Source of the DNA: Luidia sarsii
Lineage: Eukaryota; Echinodermata; Asteroidea; Paxillosida; Luidiidae
Assembly (NCBI GenBank): GCA_949987565.1
Contig: OX465104.1
Span: 4,927,248-4,991,247 of the forward strand
Length of the DNA stretch: 64,000 nucleotides
Reading direction: 5' to 3'
In this document: positions 13,604 through 26,600 of the stretch, in pieces
How positions within the stretch are numbered: the stretch's first letter is position 1
Layout: each line of letters begins with the position of its first letter
Notes under the pieces: model-generated
What the model saw: only the letters and a program-made list of their open reading frames with translations
Database searches by the model: none
What the model was told of the DNA's origin: nothing
Made by a program: the position numbers and the translations under genes

Positions 13604-15047
13604 ATGGGTGACAAGTTAGGAAAGAAACACAAGTTTTTCTTAGGTTTATTTGAAAAAGGAAAACTATAAACTTTGTTTTCCATTAATTTGACAAAGTTCG
13701 AGAAAAAGGACAAAGGAAGAGAAAAGCCACAAGCACACTTTTATATTTATTCTCGAGTTCACTTTTTAATATAATTCTTTTTAATATATTCAATTCCATG
13801 ATTTGAGAATAGTCTTCGCATAATATTCCAAACATACATGCCTTATTTGTTTATTTTCAAGCCGGAGGTTAAATGTCTATACACAGGATATTCTTTTAAA
13901 ACTTAACAAGCTAAAATTAAGAACATGCCTAAATGTTACTGAGCAGCAAAAATGGGGGCTAGTTTTTCAGTTTCTAACGGCAACAAGCTAAAGGGTCAAC
14001 TAGATCTAAGTACTGACTAAAACTCTTCAAAACTGGGTCTTTAGAACTCACCAAAGGATACTCCTTTTCCAACCCCCCCCCCAAAAAAAATAATAATAAT
14101 AAATAAAACAATAACTAAACGAAAAAACAAAAGTGATGCAGAAGTTTGAAATGAAATGAGGTTCAGCATACACTGAAAAATAAGTTTACATTTCAAGTAA
14201 ATGACCAACTGATTTTTTTTTAATTTTTTTTTTTTGGGGGGGGGTGGTATCAACAAATGCCACATCCTATAAGTTTGTCAAAAATTCAAGGTAATGCACA
14301 GCTATGAACACCAATAAGGTGCAGTCTACAGCGGTCTATTCATACACACATGATCCGATTCTAAGTATATCCCTGACGTAAGAAGGCATTGCATACGAAA
14401 GCAACAAAGATCTTAACCTCCCTAGGTGACTTCATTCTTAAGCACATACAGTTTATCCTAACCTTTTCATACAATTCTATGATATAGATTCTGAAAGATA
14501 CAGGGATAGAAATTCAACGATTCAAATCATCATTATTACACTGTCTTGGAATATCGAAAACATTCTTGAAAAAAAAAATCAGACGCAAAAATGATTTACA
14601 TGTACATACAATAGGTTAATTGGGTAGTTAACTTGACAGGCTACTGTTGTTTACAATTGTTAACAACCATTGAATGTTAACAGTTGATGGGCTGACAAGG
14701 ATCTAAACAAGTAAGTCTACACGTCTGACAAAATTCTGGAAGCCTTTTTCAAAGCATCGGCAACTTTCCACTCCGGATCTTCAAAGGAAATTGCCGTCAT
14801 TAAGTGGAACACTTTCTAGCACATTTGGACCAATACCTCGAATATACATGCACCTAAAACGTCAAACAACCCTTTCATCTTTCTCTTTCTTTCTTTTTGG
14901 TTTCAAAATTCTTGAATATTGTAATTTTGTTCTGCATAATTCAAATTATCGGATGAAGTAGGATTGTAAACTATACAGAAAGTTGTCTTCCACTTTGATG
15001 TGATAATGCCATGGGTTCTATCTACAAGCATGGGTGTATTGTATCAA

Positions 15048-15230
15048 CGCAGTGGCTGTTGTAACGGCAGTCTTCCGTGTGGTTCCCTGACTTCACAGTA
15101 TTTGTCAGGATGTTTAGCTCTTGGAACCAGACTATCAGCTAATAGACTGGTTCAACCAGCCTGAAATGCTGACGAAATACAATCAAGTCAGGGAACCAGA
15201 CGGACGACTGCCGTAACAACAGCCACTGCG
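15048..15230. mobile_element. 183-bp inverted-repeat element with 9-bp target-site duplication
   Basis: Ends CGCAGTGGCTGTTGTAACGG and CCGTAACAACAGCCACTGCG are inverted repeats. TTGTATCAA flanks at 15039-15047 and 15231-15239. A 9-bp duplication suggests the Mutator superfamily. The sister copy is at 19734-19916. Confidence 0.88.
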
Positions 15231-15892
15231 TTGTATCAAACCCTGACTGAGTGACTAGTCTTTTCTCAAGATTCCATACTCCCATGAACACAAAGCAAAT
15301 GTACCATATATCAAAAACTTTTACAAAATGAGTTTGCATAACAGGCTTACTGATCCATCTGTTTCTTACAAGACAGAGGAATATGTCTGTATATCAACTT
15401 GAGCCAACCAAAAATAACATTTCAAAAAAGCTAACTGAAAGATGCATAATCAGTGAAAAAAAAACCTCTTAAAGTAATAGTTGATATTTAAAAAAAAGTA
15501 AAGTATTGCAAAAGTGGCTCCGATATTTTTAAGTTAAAAAATGCTTCATTGCCACTTAAACAAACAAAAATTGGCAAAATGTGAGAACATGAGGGCATGT
15601 TGACACTCACATCACCATGGTAACATCCCTCTAGTTTCCTCTCTTCTGCCAATAAAATGATTGAATTAATGCTATGATCCAGCCTACCGCCGATCAGGGT
15701 GTGTTTTGACGAGCTTGATCAGAGACACATTTGTGGCACATTTCTATTAAGTGCAAATGGCTGGCAAGCGAGCATTCAATGAAAAAAGAATTGCAGCATT
15801 TTCAATAACTGGCAAATCTATTCATGTAGTAAGGATGTATTTTGAAAAAAAAAAGTGCTTTGAAAGTTAGTAACATTATAGAATTGTAATTC

Positions 15893-16035
15893 AATGAGGT
15901 TTTGTCCTTGCTCGACATGATAAACACAGAATGCTCAGTGCTTTGCCCGGTGCCTGATAAAAACCTGATAAAAAGGGCAAAACCTCATTGAATTTACATT
16001 CTTCTCGATGCAAAACATCATGTTATATCTATAAT
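15893..16035 (-). mobile_element. SINE family S2 tail
   Basis: Minus-strand tail with GGTTTTGTCC..., GCTCAGTGCTTTGCCCGGTG and the closing GATGCAAAACATCATGTTAT. No tRNA-like head is left. Confidence 0.6.
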
Positions 16036-17555
16036 AGAATTGTCTGTTTTAACATTCTGCAGAAGGGTTAAGGACACGCTATATTACGATAATGTAAAAG
16101 TGGGAAATGGCCAGAACAAGTACTTTTGCTTGGATTCTTCAGCTTCAATTTTAGAGGAAAACGTACAATTTGACTTAATTGCCTTTTCACTTGGTGACTA
16201 TGAAAATATACACAAATTGTCACTCAAAACAGAAAGATAAAGTAAATTGTAAATCTGTCAATAATCCTTAGAAATACAAAGTCTTTTACTACTTTTCTCG
16301 TTTCTATATTTTTTTGGGAAAACTTAAAGCCAACATTTCACACAGCTTGGCTAAGCAAAGAAATCTTTCATCCCTTTCAGAGACAATTTGATGCCTGATT
16401 AAGTTTGCTTGTTTTAACTTTCTTGGTACAGCACCACAAAGATACAGGTTTGTGGTTTGGGAAAGCTTAGTTTACTTAACGTTTAAGATTTGTTGTTTAT
16501 ACAGACACTGAGCTTTTGCCTTAAATGTACCCAGCGTTTGGTTATATCCATTAATAACTGTAATGCACAAGAGTCTCAACTTTTCTTCGTTTTTTTTTTT
16601 TCCAGAAGATTCACTCATAGATTAAAATATTTAAAATACAGTAGCTTTAAACTTTTAAGATGCCATTTTCTTCTGTGAGTGCCATTCTAAGAGAATCTCT
16701 GAGAGATTGTTAGTGAGTTAATAATAGGCTACCAGTCATTGACTCTCGACAAAAAATTGCATTTTTTACTATTCATATTTCCACACAGACCTCAATCACA
16801 TTACACATATTCTTTGGACTCTCCACTGGGAAGTGTTCTGCTTGACAGTTTGCTGTACGAACGATTATTTCTCAAAAAATGTTCACACTGTATTAGAGTA
16901 GGAAGGGATTGACTTCAGTAAATTTGCATACCGGATACCGTTGCTAAAGACATTTTCCAAATGTTAAGCTCAACTGGACCAAAGGTTATTTTAGCGTGTA
17001 CATGCCTTGAAAGATCAATGATTACTTTCACTTCCTTACTTGTTCAAGCAACAGTGCCACACACAGATTACCTTAGAGAATTACGAAGAACTGCATGATG
17101 TCATGATGATGTCAACTTTGAAATTAAAATGGTGACAGAACAATAAGCCATACAGCTGTGTGTTTACTGAGCACAGCAACAACTGACAACCATTTGACTT
17201 CTTACTGACTTTTGGCCGACAGTTTTTTTCATTTGACTTCTTACACTCGTTTCAAATGATGTCATCTGTGCAAGTTCATCCAAGACTTGGACTTATCGAG
17301 AAGACGCAAAGACTGGATCTGAGCTCTGCTTAAACAGACGTTGTCATATTTTTGCCTCAGTTCTTTGCAGCCTTACGGCGTCGAAAAACAGAGAGGGTTT
17401 GTTAATCGGGGGGTTTTGAGCACATTTTAAAGATGAGAAATAGTGACCTGCATTTTAACACGGAACTCCCTGCCTAGCCTACACACAAAGTTTTTTTTTC
17501 AACGGGACGAGTTATAGAATGGAATGGGCAGACTCGTGTCTGGCTCCGTACCTGG

Positions 17556-17672
17556 CTAGTAATAGTCTGTGTTGAAGCAGTTGCCTGATTCGTTTATCTT
17601 GACCACAACTTCGGAGACATAGCCTGCCACGTTGATGTCTCTCCTCTCAGAAGACTTGATGAAGGGGTGTTC
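17556..17672 (-). CDS. MAP2K4: MAP2K4 exon 12 (stop)
   Basis: EHPFIKSSERRDINVAGYV and a C-terminal tail ending NTDYY before TAG. Confidence 0.93.
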   Translation of the reverse strand, partial: EHPFIKSSERRDINVAGYVSEVVVKINESGNCFNTDYY

Positions 17673-20600
17673 CTGGGTGGTTTAGGAAGACACAGAAGAT
17701 GGCTTACAATACTAGGTCTTTGACATTGCTGCAATCTGCCGGTTCATTTAGCAATGAAAAATGCAGTTTCTTTCCACACGTGATCCCTTCCCTACTGCAT
17801 GCCCTTCCCTTTGATCTCGGCCTGGTCTGTATACCAGTTTCCCTCCTTTGATCCCTTCCCTACTGCTTGCCCTTCCCTTTGATCTCCTCCTGGTCTGTCT
17901 ACCAGCTTTCCTCCTTTGACCCCTTCCCTACTGCTTGCTCTTCCCTTTGATCTCCCCCTGGTCTGTCTACCAGCTTTCCTCATATGACCCCTTCCCTACT
18001 GCTTGCCCTTCCCTTTGATCTCACCCTGGTCTGTCTACCAGCTTTCCTCCTTTGTCCATCCACATCTTACCACCCTCTCCCCCTTCTTATCTGTTGTTTA
18101 TCCTTCTCAGTCTGCCTTTGAGGAAGATCCAGCACCCATCACAGAGTGCTAACTATACATGTACCTTCTGGTAGGGCTAACCCCATTGAATAGCTTTCTG
18201 AACAAGTGTCTGACTCACCAGTAACCTGTTGTACTTTGGTCTCTCCTTTTCAACCTTGGTTAAACTGGAAAAAAAAAATCACATCCACAACAAGTGTCAT
18301 GCTGGGAACATCTATTGCTAATTAAAGCTTTGACACCTGTCACTATTCATTAATTGATTTGCGTTAGTCTGAAATCTTTGCGTAGTTTGAAATCACCTGG
18401 TTATCAATTGAAATCACCAGCAGAAAGTGTAATTGACTTTTCAGAATTGTTGGATTCCAAGGTATGCATAGAAAAAGTTAGGAAAAGAAAGCATTTAGTG
18501 TGGATGTTTTTTTAACTTGACGCTGTCCAAATGTGTTAGGAATCTGGATCGATGAAATAGGTTCCTCAGTGTCTTGTATCGGACTCACCATTTGCTGACA
18601 AAGTCGGTGAAATCATGCGAGAATTGCATATCAGGAGTGCTGATGAGCCTGGGCGGGGGTCCTTTGACTACCTGGGCGAGTTGGTCAAACACACTGTTCC
18701 ACTTGGGATAAGGAAACTTGCCAGTGGCTAACTCAATCTGTAGGAGAGGGAGAGGAGGGAGGGATTGGATGGGATTAGGGATAAGGAACAACACTCTTAG
18801 ATGCGCCAGCCCAGAAAAAAAAACTAAACCAAACAAGAAGGATTGAAAACTAATACTAGACGTAAACATATGATTTTGTGTCAGTGAGAATGTAGTGGGC
18901 CTGACGTTTCGATCCTAGCAGGACCTTTGAGAAAGGTCCTGCTAGGATCGAAACGTCAGGCCCACTAAATTTTAAGATTTGCATTTTGGTAATTTTAGTC
19001 AGTAAGCAGTTTGCAACATTTTTTGTATATCAGTGAGAATGTAATTCAATGAGGATTTCCCCTACTTGATGTGTAGTTTGCAGTGCATGCTCAATGCTAT
19101 GCCCGATTGCCTGGTAACTTGCATCAGTGAGAATGTAATTCAGTGAGAGCTTTGCCTGATTGCCTGGTGATTTGTATATGTCAAGATGTAATTCAATGTT
19201 GGTTTACCTTACCAGACATTACCACAAATGTAAATGTAATCTACATTGCTTGTGACTGGTAATGGACTGAATTGTTCTTTTGCTCATTATCTTTTTCTTT
19301 TTTTTCTTTTTTGCAGTGGAGTTCAGGAGTTATTTCAGTCTTTACTCACTCATTACAAGGACTTCATTATTTCAAAAGATATATCAACATAAAAAAGTCT
19401 CTAAAAGTTGATGAATACATCAGGGAATTAATACAACAATAAACGGCCACTAGCCCCCACCGAATAAAGCACGTTATTCTTCCCAGACAACTTTTGGAAA
19501 GTATCATCACCCAGTCTTGATTTTGTGGACATTAAAAATAGATGCAAGCGTTGCTTGAACTGAGAAGTTAAGACAACATCTTGAGTGCCTTTATGATTAT
19601 CAAAAACCACTTTACATCTGATATTCCAAATTTGGCGAAGCATTTCTGTCACCAGCACTGTTGGAACCAACCCTAAATCGTAATCCAAAATTCTGTTGCA
19701 ATCGTTAAGATACCATGCCTTGATTTTTTTTTTCGCAGTGGCTGTTGTTACGGCAGTCGTCCGTGTGGCTCCCTGACTTCACAGTATTCGTCAGGATGTT
19801 AAGCTCTTGGAACCAGACTATCAGCTAATAGACTGGTTCAACCAGCCTGCAATGCTGACGAAATACAATCAAGTCAGGGAACCACACGGACGACTGCCGT
19901 AACAACAGCCACTGCGGGTTTTTTTTTTAAGTTGAGGAGAGAAGTGGACTTACTAATGTGATTCCCAGACTCCAGACATCAGACCTGACATCGTAACCTT
20001 GCCTGGAAACATACGGATCTATTCTCTCGGGCTGTGGGATCGAAACAAAAAGAAAATATTACATCCACCAAGAAATACCCTGTCCCATCCATTCATCTTT
20101 GTTTTGTTTTCTTTTTTTTCGTTGTGGAGTTCAAGACTCTGCTTTTTTCAACACATCAAACTGACAATGCAAATTATACAGTTCTATTTGTCGTTACTAC
20201 ACATTCGTTTTTGAATAAGTATGATTACCGGTAGTCAAAAATGATTTGATCTCAACATTTAGTGGGCCTGACGTTTCGAATTTCCTAGCAGGACCTTCCT
20301 CAAAGGCAGAGTGACAATGACAAAACAGATACATGTACACGAAGGAAGGGGGAAGAGAGTGAATAGGACACGGATGAGAAACCAAGGACAAAGAGGAAAG
20401 CTGGTAGGGTGAGATCAAAGGGAAGGGCAAGGAGTAGGGTAGGGATTAGTGAGAAGAGGGGGGAACGATCAAAGAGAGAAGTGTGGAGGAGTGATGAATT
20501 AACACGAGAATGATTAAGTCATCATAGTTTCCTCCACTAGTAAGAAAAAACTAGATGGTTACACTCATCCACAGAACACAGAACATTCTTTTTACCATAC

Positions 20601-23600
20601 ACTAATTTACAGGTCTAAAGCATTAATCTTTTCAACTCAAGACGCAAGAAACTCTCTAAACTTTGTTTAAAATTCAAAATAATGTTGTCAAATACATTGC
20701 TGTTATTGAAAACTTTCTTACCGCCATATACGGCTTGCATCCTGCATCCCTGGTCTTAGCGATGGAGTCTACCAGCTGTCCGCTGATGCCAAAGTCACAT
20801 AATTTGATGTTACCTTTGGTGTCTAGCAGGATATTCGATGGTTTCACATCTACTCAAAGATAAAGGAAGGAAAATAAGGGAATATTTTCACAGTAAGGCA
20901 AAATGGAAAAAATAATCAGTTTCTCCTCCCTGCTCGCATCTTTTTTTTTTGCCGCCAAATAATAATAATAATTTTTTTAAATCTAAAAAATATACACATT
21001 CAAAAAAAATTATTTGATTGATTTTCGATGTTTCCAGCCGTTGAACCTCGCACATGCACAGCCTATGTACATATTGCACCGTACTTAATAATGACTGGAT
21101 ATTACCGTAGACTACCTGTCTTTAGGCCTTTAGGGGGAAAAATATTTTGGGAAAAGGCCAACAAAAAAAAACCACAAAAAAGTGCCCGCATCCTCCTTTT
21201 TTCAAAAAGTTTTGATGAGAAACTAATTTTTTTTTTTTTTACTTGGCTCAACATGTAAAAATGTTGCTTACTGACTAAAATGACCAAAAAACGAAAATAA
21301 CAAAAATTAAAAGGGCCTAGCCTTTCGATCCTAGCTGGCCCTCCTAATTTTGGGAACATTTTTTTACATCAAGATGATACGATTAGCTACTGACTGAAAA
21401 TGATTTCAGATAAAAAAACAAAATATATACGCAAATCTCAAAAAATAAAAGGGCTTCATATTTCAACTTTCACAGAGGTATTTTAAAATTACAATCATTT
21501 TATAAAACTTCCTTTTGGTGTGGTACACAGAGATGGAAACAATGATGAACTGCTTTTCATACTAGAAAGTTAATTAAAGTACCCATGAAAGGAAAAGTAA
21601 AAACAAAGTCGCCCTGAGAATGATGATTACAAGCTTCTTCAAGACTCTTTCAACAGGATTTCTGAAAGGATTTCTAAAAGAGCATAAAAGTGCAATTTTG
21701 AGGGTTTCCATGATTTTTTATTTCTCTAACCACTTGCTTACCTCTGTGGATAATTGTGAGTTCCTCTTTCAGGTAATTCAGCGCTGTTACTGTCTGCAGA
21801 AGTGAATCAAATCATTAACAACAAAACTGTGAGGAGAGAAGCAGTCGCAGTGAACCATGGAGATTGATATAGTTTGGGAACTAGGCTGGCAATACTATTG
21901 TATTTGGAGTGCCAAAATGGCTGCCAGTCGCTTCAATACTAAGTAGACCATGGGAACAAGGCTAACAAACCAATTGTATTGGTAGTGCCAAAATGGCCGA
22001 CAGTGGCTTTAGTACTAAGTAGACCATGGGAACAAGGCTGGCAAACCAATTGTATTGGGAGTGCAAAAATGGCCGACAGTGGCTTCAGTTCTGAGTAGAC
22101 CCTGGGAACAAGGCTGACAAAGCTATTGTATTGGGAGTGCCAAAATGGCCGACAGTGGCTTCAGTTCTGAGTACCTAGACACTGGGATCAAGACGGGCAA
22201 TGCTTATTGCCTTAGGAGTGCCAAAATGGTACACAGTGGCTTCAACTATAAAATCACTTTGCAGTTCTGAGAGATCTCTGTTTCGGTTTTGTCAGGGCTT
22301 GGGGATGACCTTCAACATCCATCGTAAGATTTTTGGGCTGAATACTCACCGAGACTGTGACTTTGCCCAGGATAGCCTCTGGTATGCGGCTTTTAAGATT
22401 CTCACACACAAATTTGTAGAATTTATCTAATGAGGTGTCCATCAACTCCATGCAAATCCAACAATCTCCCTGCAAGCCAAATAAATAAATAAATCAGAGT
22501 GCATTAACAGAGGGTTTGATTTCTGCAGATACACAGCAGTTGATGGTTAAATCCCGGTCCAGTCAAAGTTTTCTTTGCCAATTTTCAAAATTTTAAGTCA
22601 TAATGATTATTTGAAAAAAATGGCAACAAAAAACCTTTGACTGGACCGGGATTTGAACCCGAAACCTCTGGTTTGTGTACCATTGCTCTTATCATCTGAG
22701 CTATCCAGCCCTTAGATGGTGGCCTCCTTAAATAATCAACTAGTCTCTGCCGGGGTGGGGGCAGCAGTCTGAAGCAATTCAACCATTAACTGCCAATTTT
22801 TCAATTTGTTCAAAATTGTTTGTTTCGCTTGATTTAAAAAAAATCTGCATCCACTTTGTGTGATCCCTGAGCTGCCGTAGCCAGGTTCACAACAATTGGT
22901 TTGTTTGCATCTGATTGAAAGTGGGGGTGTGATCCGTGGAGATATTCGGCAGTTCATGCTTATGACTGGCACCCCCATCCAGGCAAAGATACAGTAGTTG
23001 ACTATTAGGGAAGGCCCACACTTAAGGGCGGGCTAGCTCTGGTGGTAGAGCAATAGTCTCTCCTAAAACAAACAGGGTCATGACATTTTCAAGGTTTTTT
23101 CAGTGTTCAGTTTTTCAAGTGTATTTTCAGTTTTGATGATAGAAACAGAGGCCAACCTAATAAACCAAGGGCCAAGGCAATTAAACGTCCATGTCATATT
23201 AGACACGCTACCAGTGTTGTCACTTTTAAATCAATGTTAAAACCTTATGTTTAAAAAAGTGATGTACAAAAATGTTGCAAACTACTTACTGACTAAAATT
23301 ACCAAAATGCAAATCTCAAAAATTAGTGGGCCTGACGTTGCGATCCCAGCAGGACCTTTCTCAAAAGGTGTTTTATTAATTGGAAAACTCTGACGGTTGT
23401 AATTTTTGGGTGTGTTTCATCTTAAAATCTAATCAACACTATTGTATGTGTTTTTGTAATATTTTGTAAAATTTTGAAGAATTTGGGATCGAATTACTCT
23501 TGTAGATGTTTATGTTATTTTTGATATTGTAATGCGCTCTTGGACATTTTATGGAAGAAGCGCTATATAAGGTCAGTATTAAAGCGTTATTATTATTAAT

Positions 23601-26600
23601 GCTATTAAGCCCGACGCCATAATTTCTAAAAGTCTGTCAGCAATTCAAGTCCCTTACCTCTTTGAAAAGTGCACCATAGAATTTGATAATGCAAGGACAG
23701 TGATTGCTTCTCTTGACGACATCCAGATCCATCAATAACTGCTTCTGTTCCTTCTCATCAACTGTCGACCGGATTCTCTGTGAAAGGAAAAAAAAGACAA
23801 TGGAAAATGGTGGAAGTTTGGTCTTACAAAAGCAATACAGGTCGAACCGAGGAAGGAAAAACTGACTGGGAACTTTTGAACCATTTTGAAAAATGGCAAA
23901 GTAAATTAAAACTGAATAATTAATTAGTTTATAATATTTTCTAATAAATTTAAACAGATAGAGGAAAAACTGACTGGGAACTTTTGAACCATTTTGAAAA
24001 ACAGCAAAGTAAACTAAAACTGATTAATTAATTAATTTATAATATTTTCTAATAAATTCAAACAGATAAAGGAAAAACTGACAGGGAACTTTGGAACAAA
24101 TTGAAAAATAAAAAGACCCACAAAAATTAGACTGGACCAGAATTTGAACCAAAAAAGGTACTCGATTACTAAGCTTGGGCGGTATTGCATTTTCTGATGC
24201 CTTGGTGTCCTTGAAAACAATACCGCGGTATCACAGATGAAGGCAATTACGTCATCAAAAAGCTCTTGAGTTGCGGCAACTGTAATTCTAAGGCAATGCA
24301 AAAACCTGAAAGTGGGGCCAATTTGAGGTTGTTTTTTTCTTCGTGAAATTACCTAAATTTGATTACAATGATGATATCGATATCATTATGCAAAAGAATT
24401 ATTAAAAGAAACGATGTTTTATCATTTAAGGAATATGCTGATTTGTTTCTTGAATCCTGACAAGAATTTCCAGTGAAGACAGCGCGCCGCGCGTTTTCAT
24501 CCGAGAATGTCAGTCATAAATGTAGCTGGCCAAGCACTGACAATTTGGAGCAAGCTAAGTCCTGGTGGGATGGATATGAAGGCACAGTTATCTTACCTTG
24601 ACAGCCATGACTGTCTTGCTTCGAGTATGCAACATTTTACTGACAGAACCAAAAGCACCGCGACCAATCTCTCCTTTGTCGTCAAGATCCTCCGCTGTGA
24701 AGTCATAAATCTGAGAAGATTGGGAAAGATTGAAAACAAAACCATTGGCAAAGAAAACTTTGACTGGACCGGGATTGGGAAAGAGGCAATAATAAGGGAT
24801 ATCAGGGGGTTTTTTTTGTTTACATTTTTTTAGAACTATACATTGCATGTACCATTTCTAAATTCTGTCAGAAAGTTATATTTGAAAAAGTTTTTCTATT
24901 GGTTTTTTTTTTTTTTACACATGACATGCTAGCAATGGGAACAATTTTAGAACTACATAACATAACATGTATTTCTAAATTTTGTCAGGAAGTTATATTT
25001 GAACAAGAAAATCAGTTTTCTATTGGTTTTTTTTTTTTTTACATTTTTTCTATACATGACATGCAAGCAAAGGAAAGATTTTGAGAACTACATAACACGA
25101 TATAAACATGTATTTCTAAATTCTGTCAGAAAGTTATATTTGATCCGTTTTGAATCAATTTTCTATTGGGCTTTTTGGGCCGAAAGGAAGCAGAGGCCCA
25201 AATGCAATTTGAAAAAATTTCTGAAATCCATGGAAAAGGACACGAGATTTGTCACTTTCAATTTGGCAATAACTGTCCAGCCATGAGACACGTGGGTGTC
25301 TTTCCAGCGCTGTCTCACGGATCTAAGATGAAGACTGTTTCAGGTTCTTTACATACCTCTACCGGAGATATGCTTAGCTTGCCTATGGAGTCCAGACTAC
25401 GGGAACGCATTCTGTCACTGCAGGCAAAGACAATTTTAAACTTTTAACAAAAACAGAAAAATGAAATGAAAACCAGGGTGTGATCCCTGGGGTGGATTTC
25501 ACAAAGCCTTACGATGCATCGTAACTCAGCTTACGATGGATAACCCATCGTAAGTTGGGATAGGTCGTATGGTTTCGCCCATCATCTTGCAATTGATTGT
25601 AAGCTACGACGAGTTTGGTGAAATCGACCCCTGGAGATATACGGCAGTTCATGGTTAAATGCTTCTCACTGGCTCATGGCGCCCCCACTCAGGCGAAGAT
25701 AGATGACTGTATGGGAAGGCCACCATCTAAGGGCTGGATAGCTCAGATTGTAAGAGCACTGGTAAGTAGGGGTCTTCAGACTTGGGTTCAAGTCCTGTCC
25801 AGTAAAGTTTTCTTTACAATTTTTCAAAATTTCAAGTAATGATGATAATGTTCCAAAAACTGCTTACTGACTAAAATGACCAAAAAGTGGATATCAAAAT
25901 TTATGAGAGTCTAGAGTTTTGATCCAAGCAGGACCTTTGCCTTTGAGAAAGGTCCTGCTAAGATAAAAACGTAAGGCCCTTCTCATTTTTAATAACAATA
26001 ATAATAATAGTCACGGGTATTTACTCAGTGTGCCTTTGCAAAATCGCTGTACAAAATATTATTATAAAATATCATTATAATAAAATTATTAAATATTATT
26101 TAATATAAATAAAAAGACCATGAGAAGGTCGTGAGAACACAAATATTTTACGTCGTTTCCTGAAAGTTTCCTGTTCTTACTCTTTGTACATAGTGTACCG
26201 GGTCTCACTCTAAAAGCTATTGTCCTGTTTTAGTCCGTTTGTAGTTAGTAGTAGTAGTAGTTGTTGTTGTTTTCTTGACCAAGGGAAAGGTACAAAAGCT
26301 CTGCTTCACCTTTTTCCTTCATATTGACATCTTATAATATTACATATAATTACATACTTTCTGTAAGATATTTTGTTTATACATAAGCCTTGATGAATTG
26401 TATACCCAGGATGTCAATGTGGAAATAAATGTTGAATTGAATTGAATTGAAAATACTGACAGGAGAATCATTGCGGACGAAATGAGGACGGAATTGCACA
26501 GTTGGAGCTCCAGCTTTGGACCAGCTAACGAGAATGACCTTTCTTCAAAAGGTTTGGACCCAGTTGACATTGGGCACATGAATAAGCAGTTACATTAAGG

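Larger units (their letters stand above)
13604..17555 (-). other. Probable long 3' UTR and flank of MAP2K4
   Basis: No exons. Starts directly after the MAP2K4 stop (minus strand) and is poorer in repeats than the surroundings. AATAAA on the minus strand (TTTATT on plus) occurs near 13646 and 13747. Contains one 183-bp inverted-repeat element (15048-15230) and a SINE tail (15893-16035). Assigning it as UTR is inference. Confidence 0.4.

Noticed and set aside
20190..20430. 77-codon minus-strand frame and similar ones with HSAFEKGPARIETSGPLNF
   Set aside because: This peptide string is the translation of the Penelope non-coding end and appears wherever that repeat lies in frame.
22640..22716. 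tRNA gene on the minus strand
   Set aside because: A and B boxes are present, but it is the head of SINE S1 with the characteristic tail and several copies.
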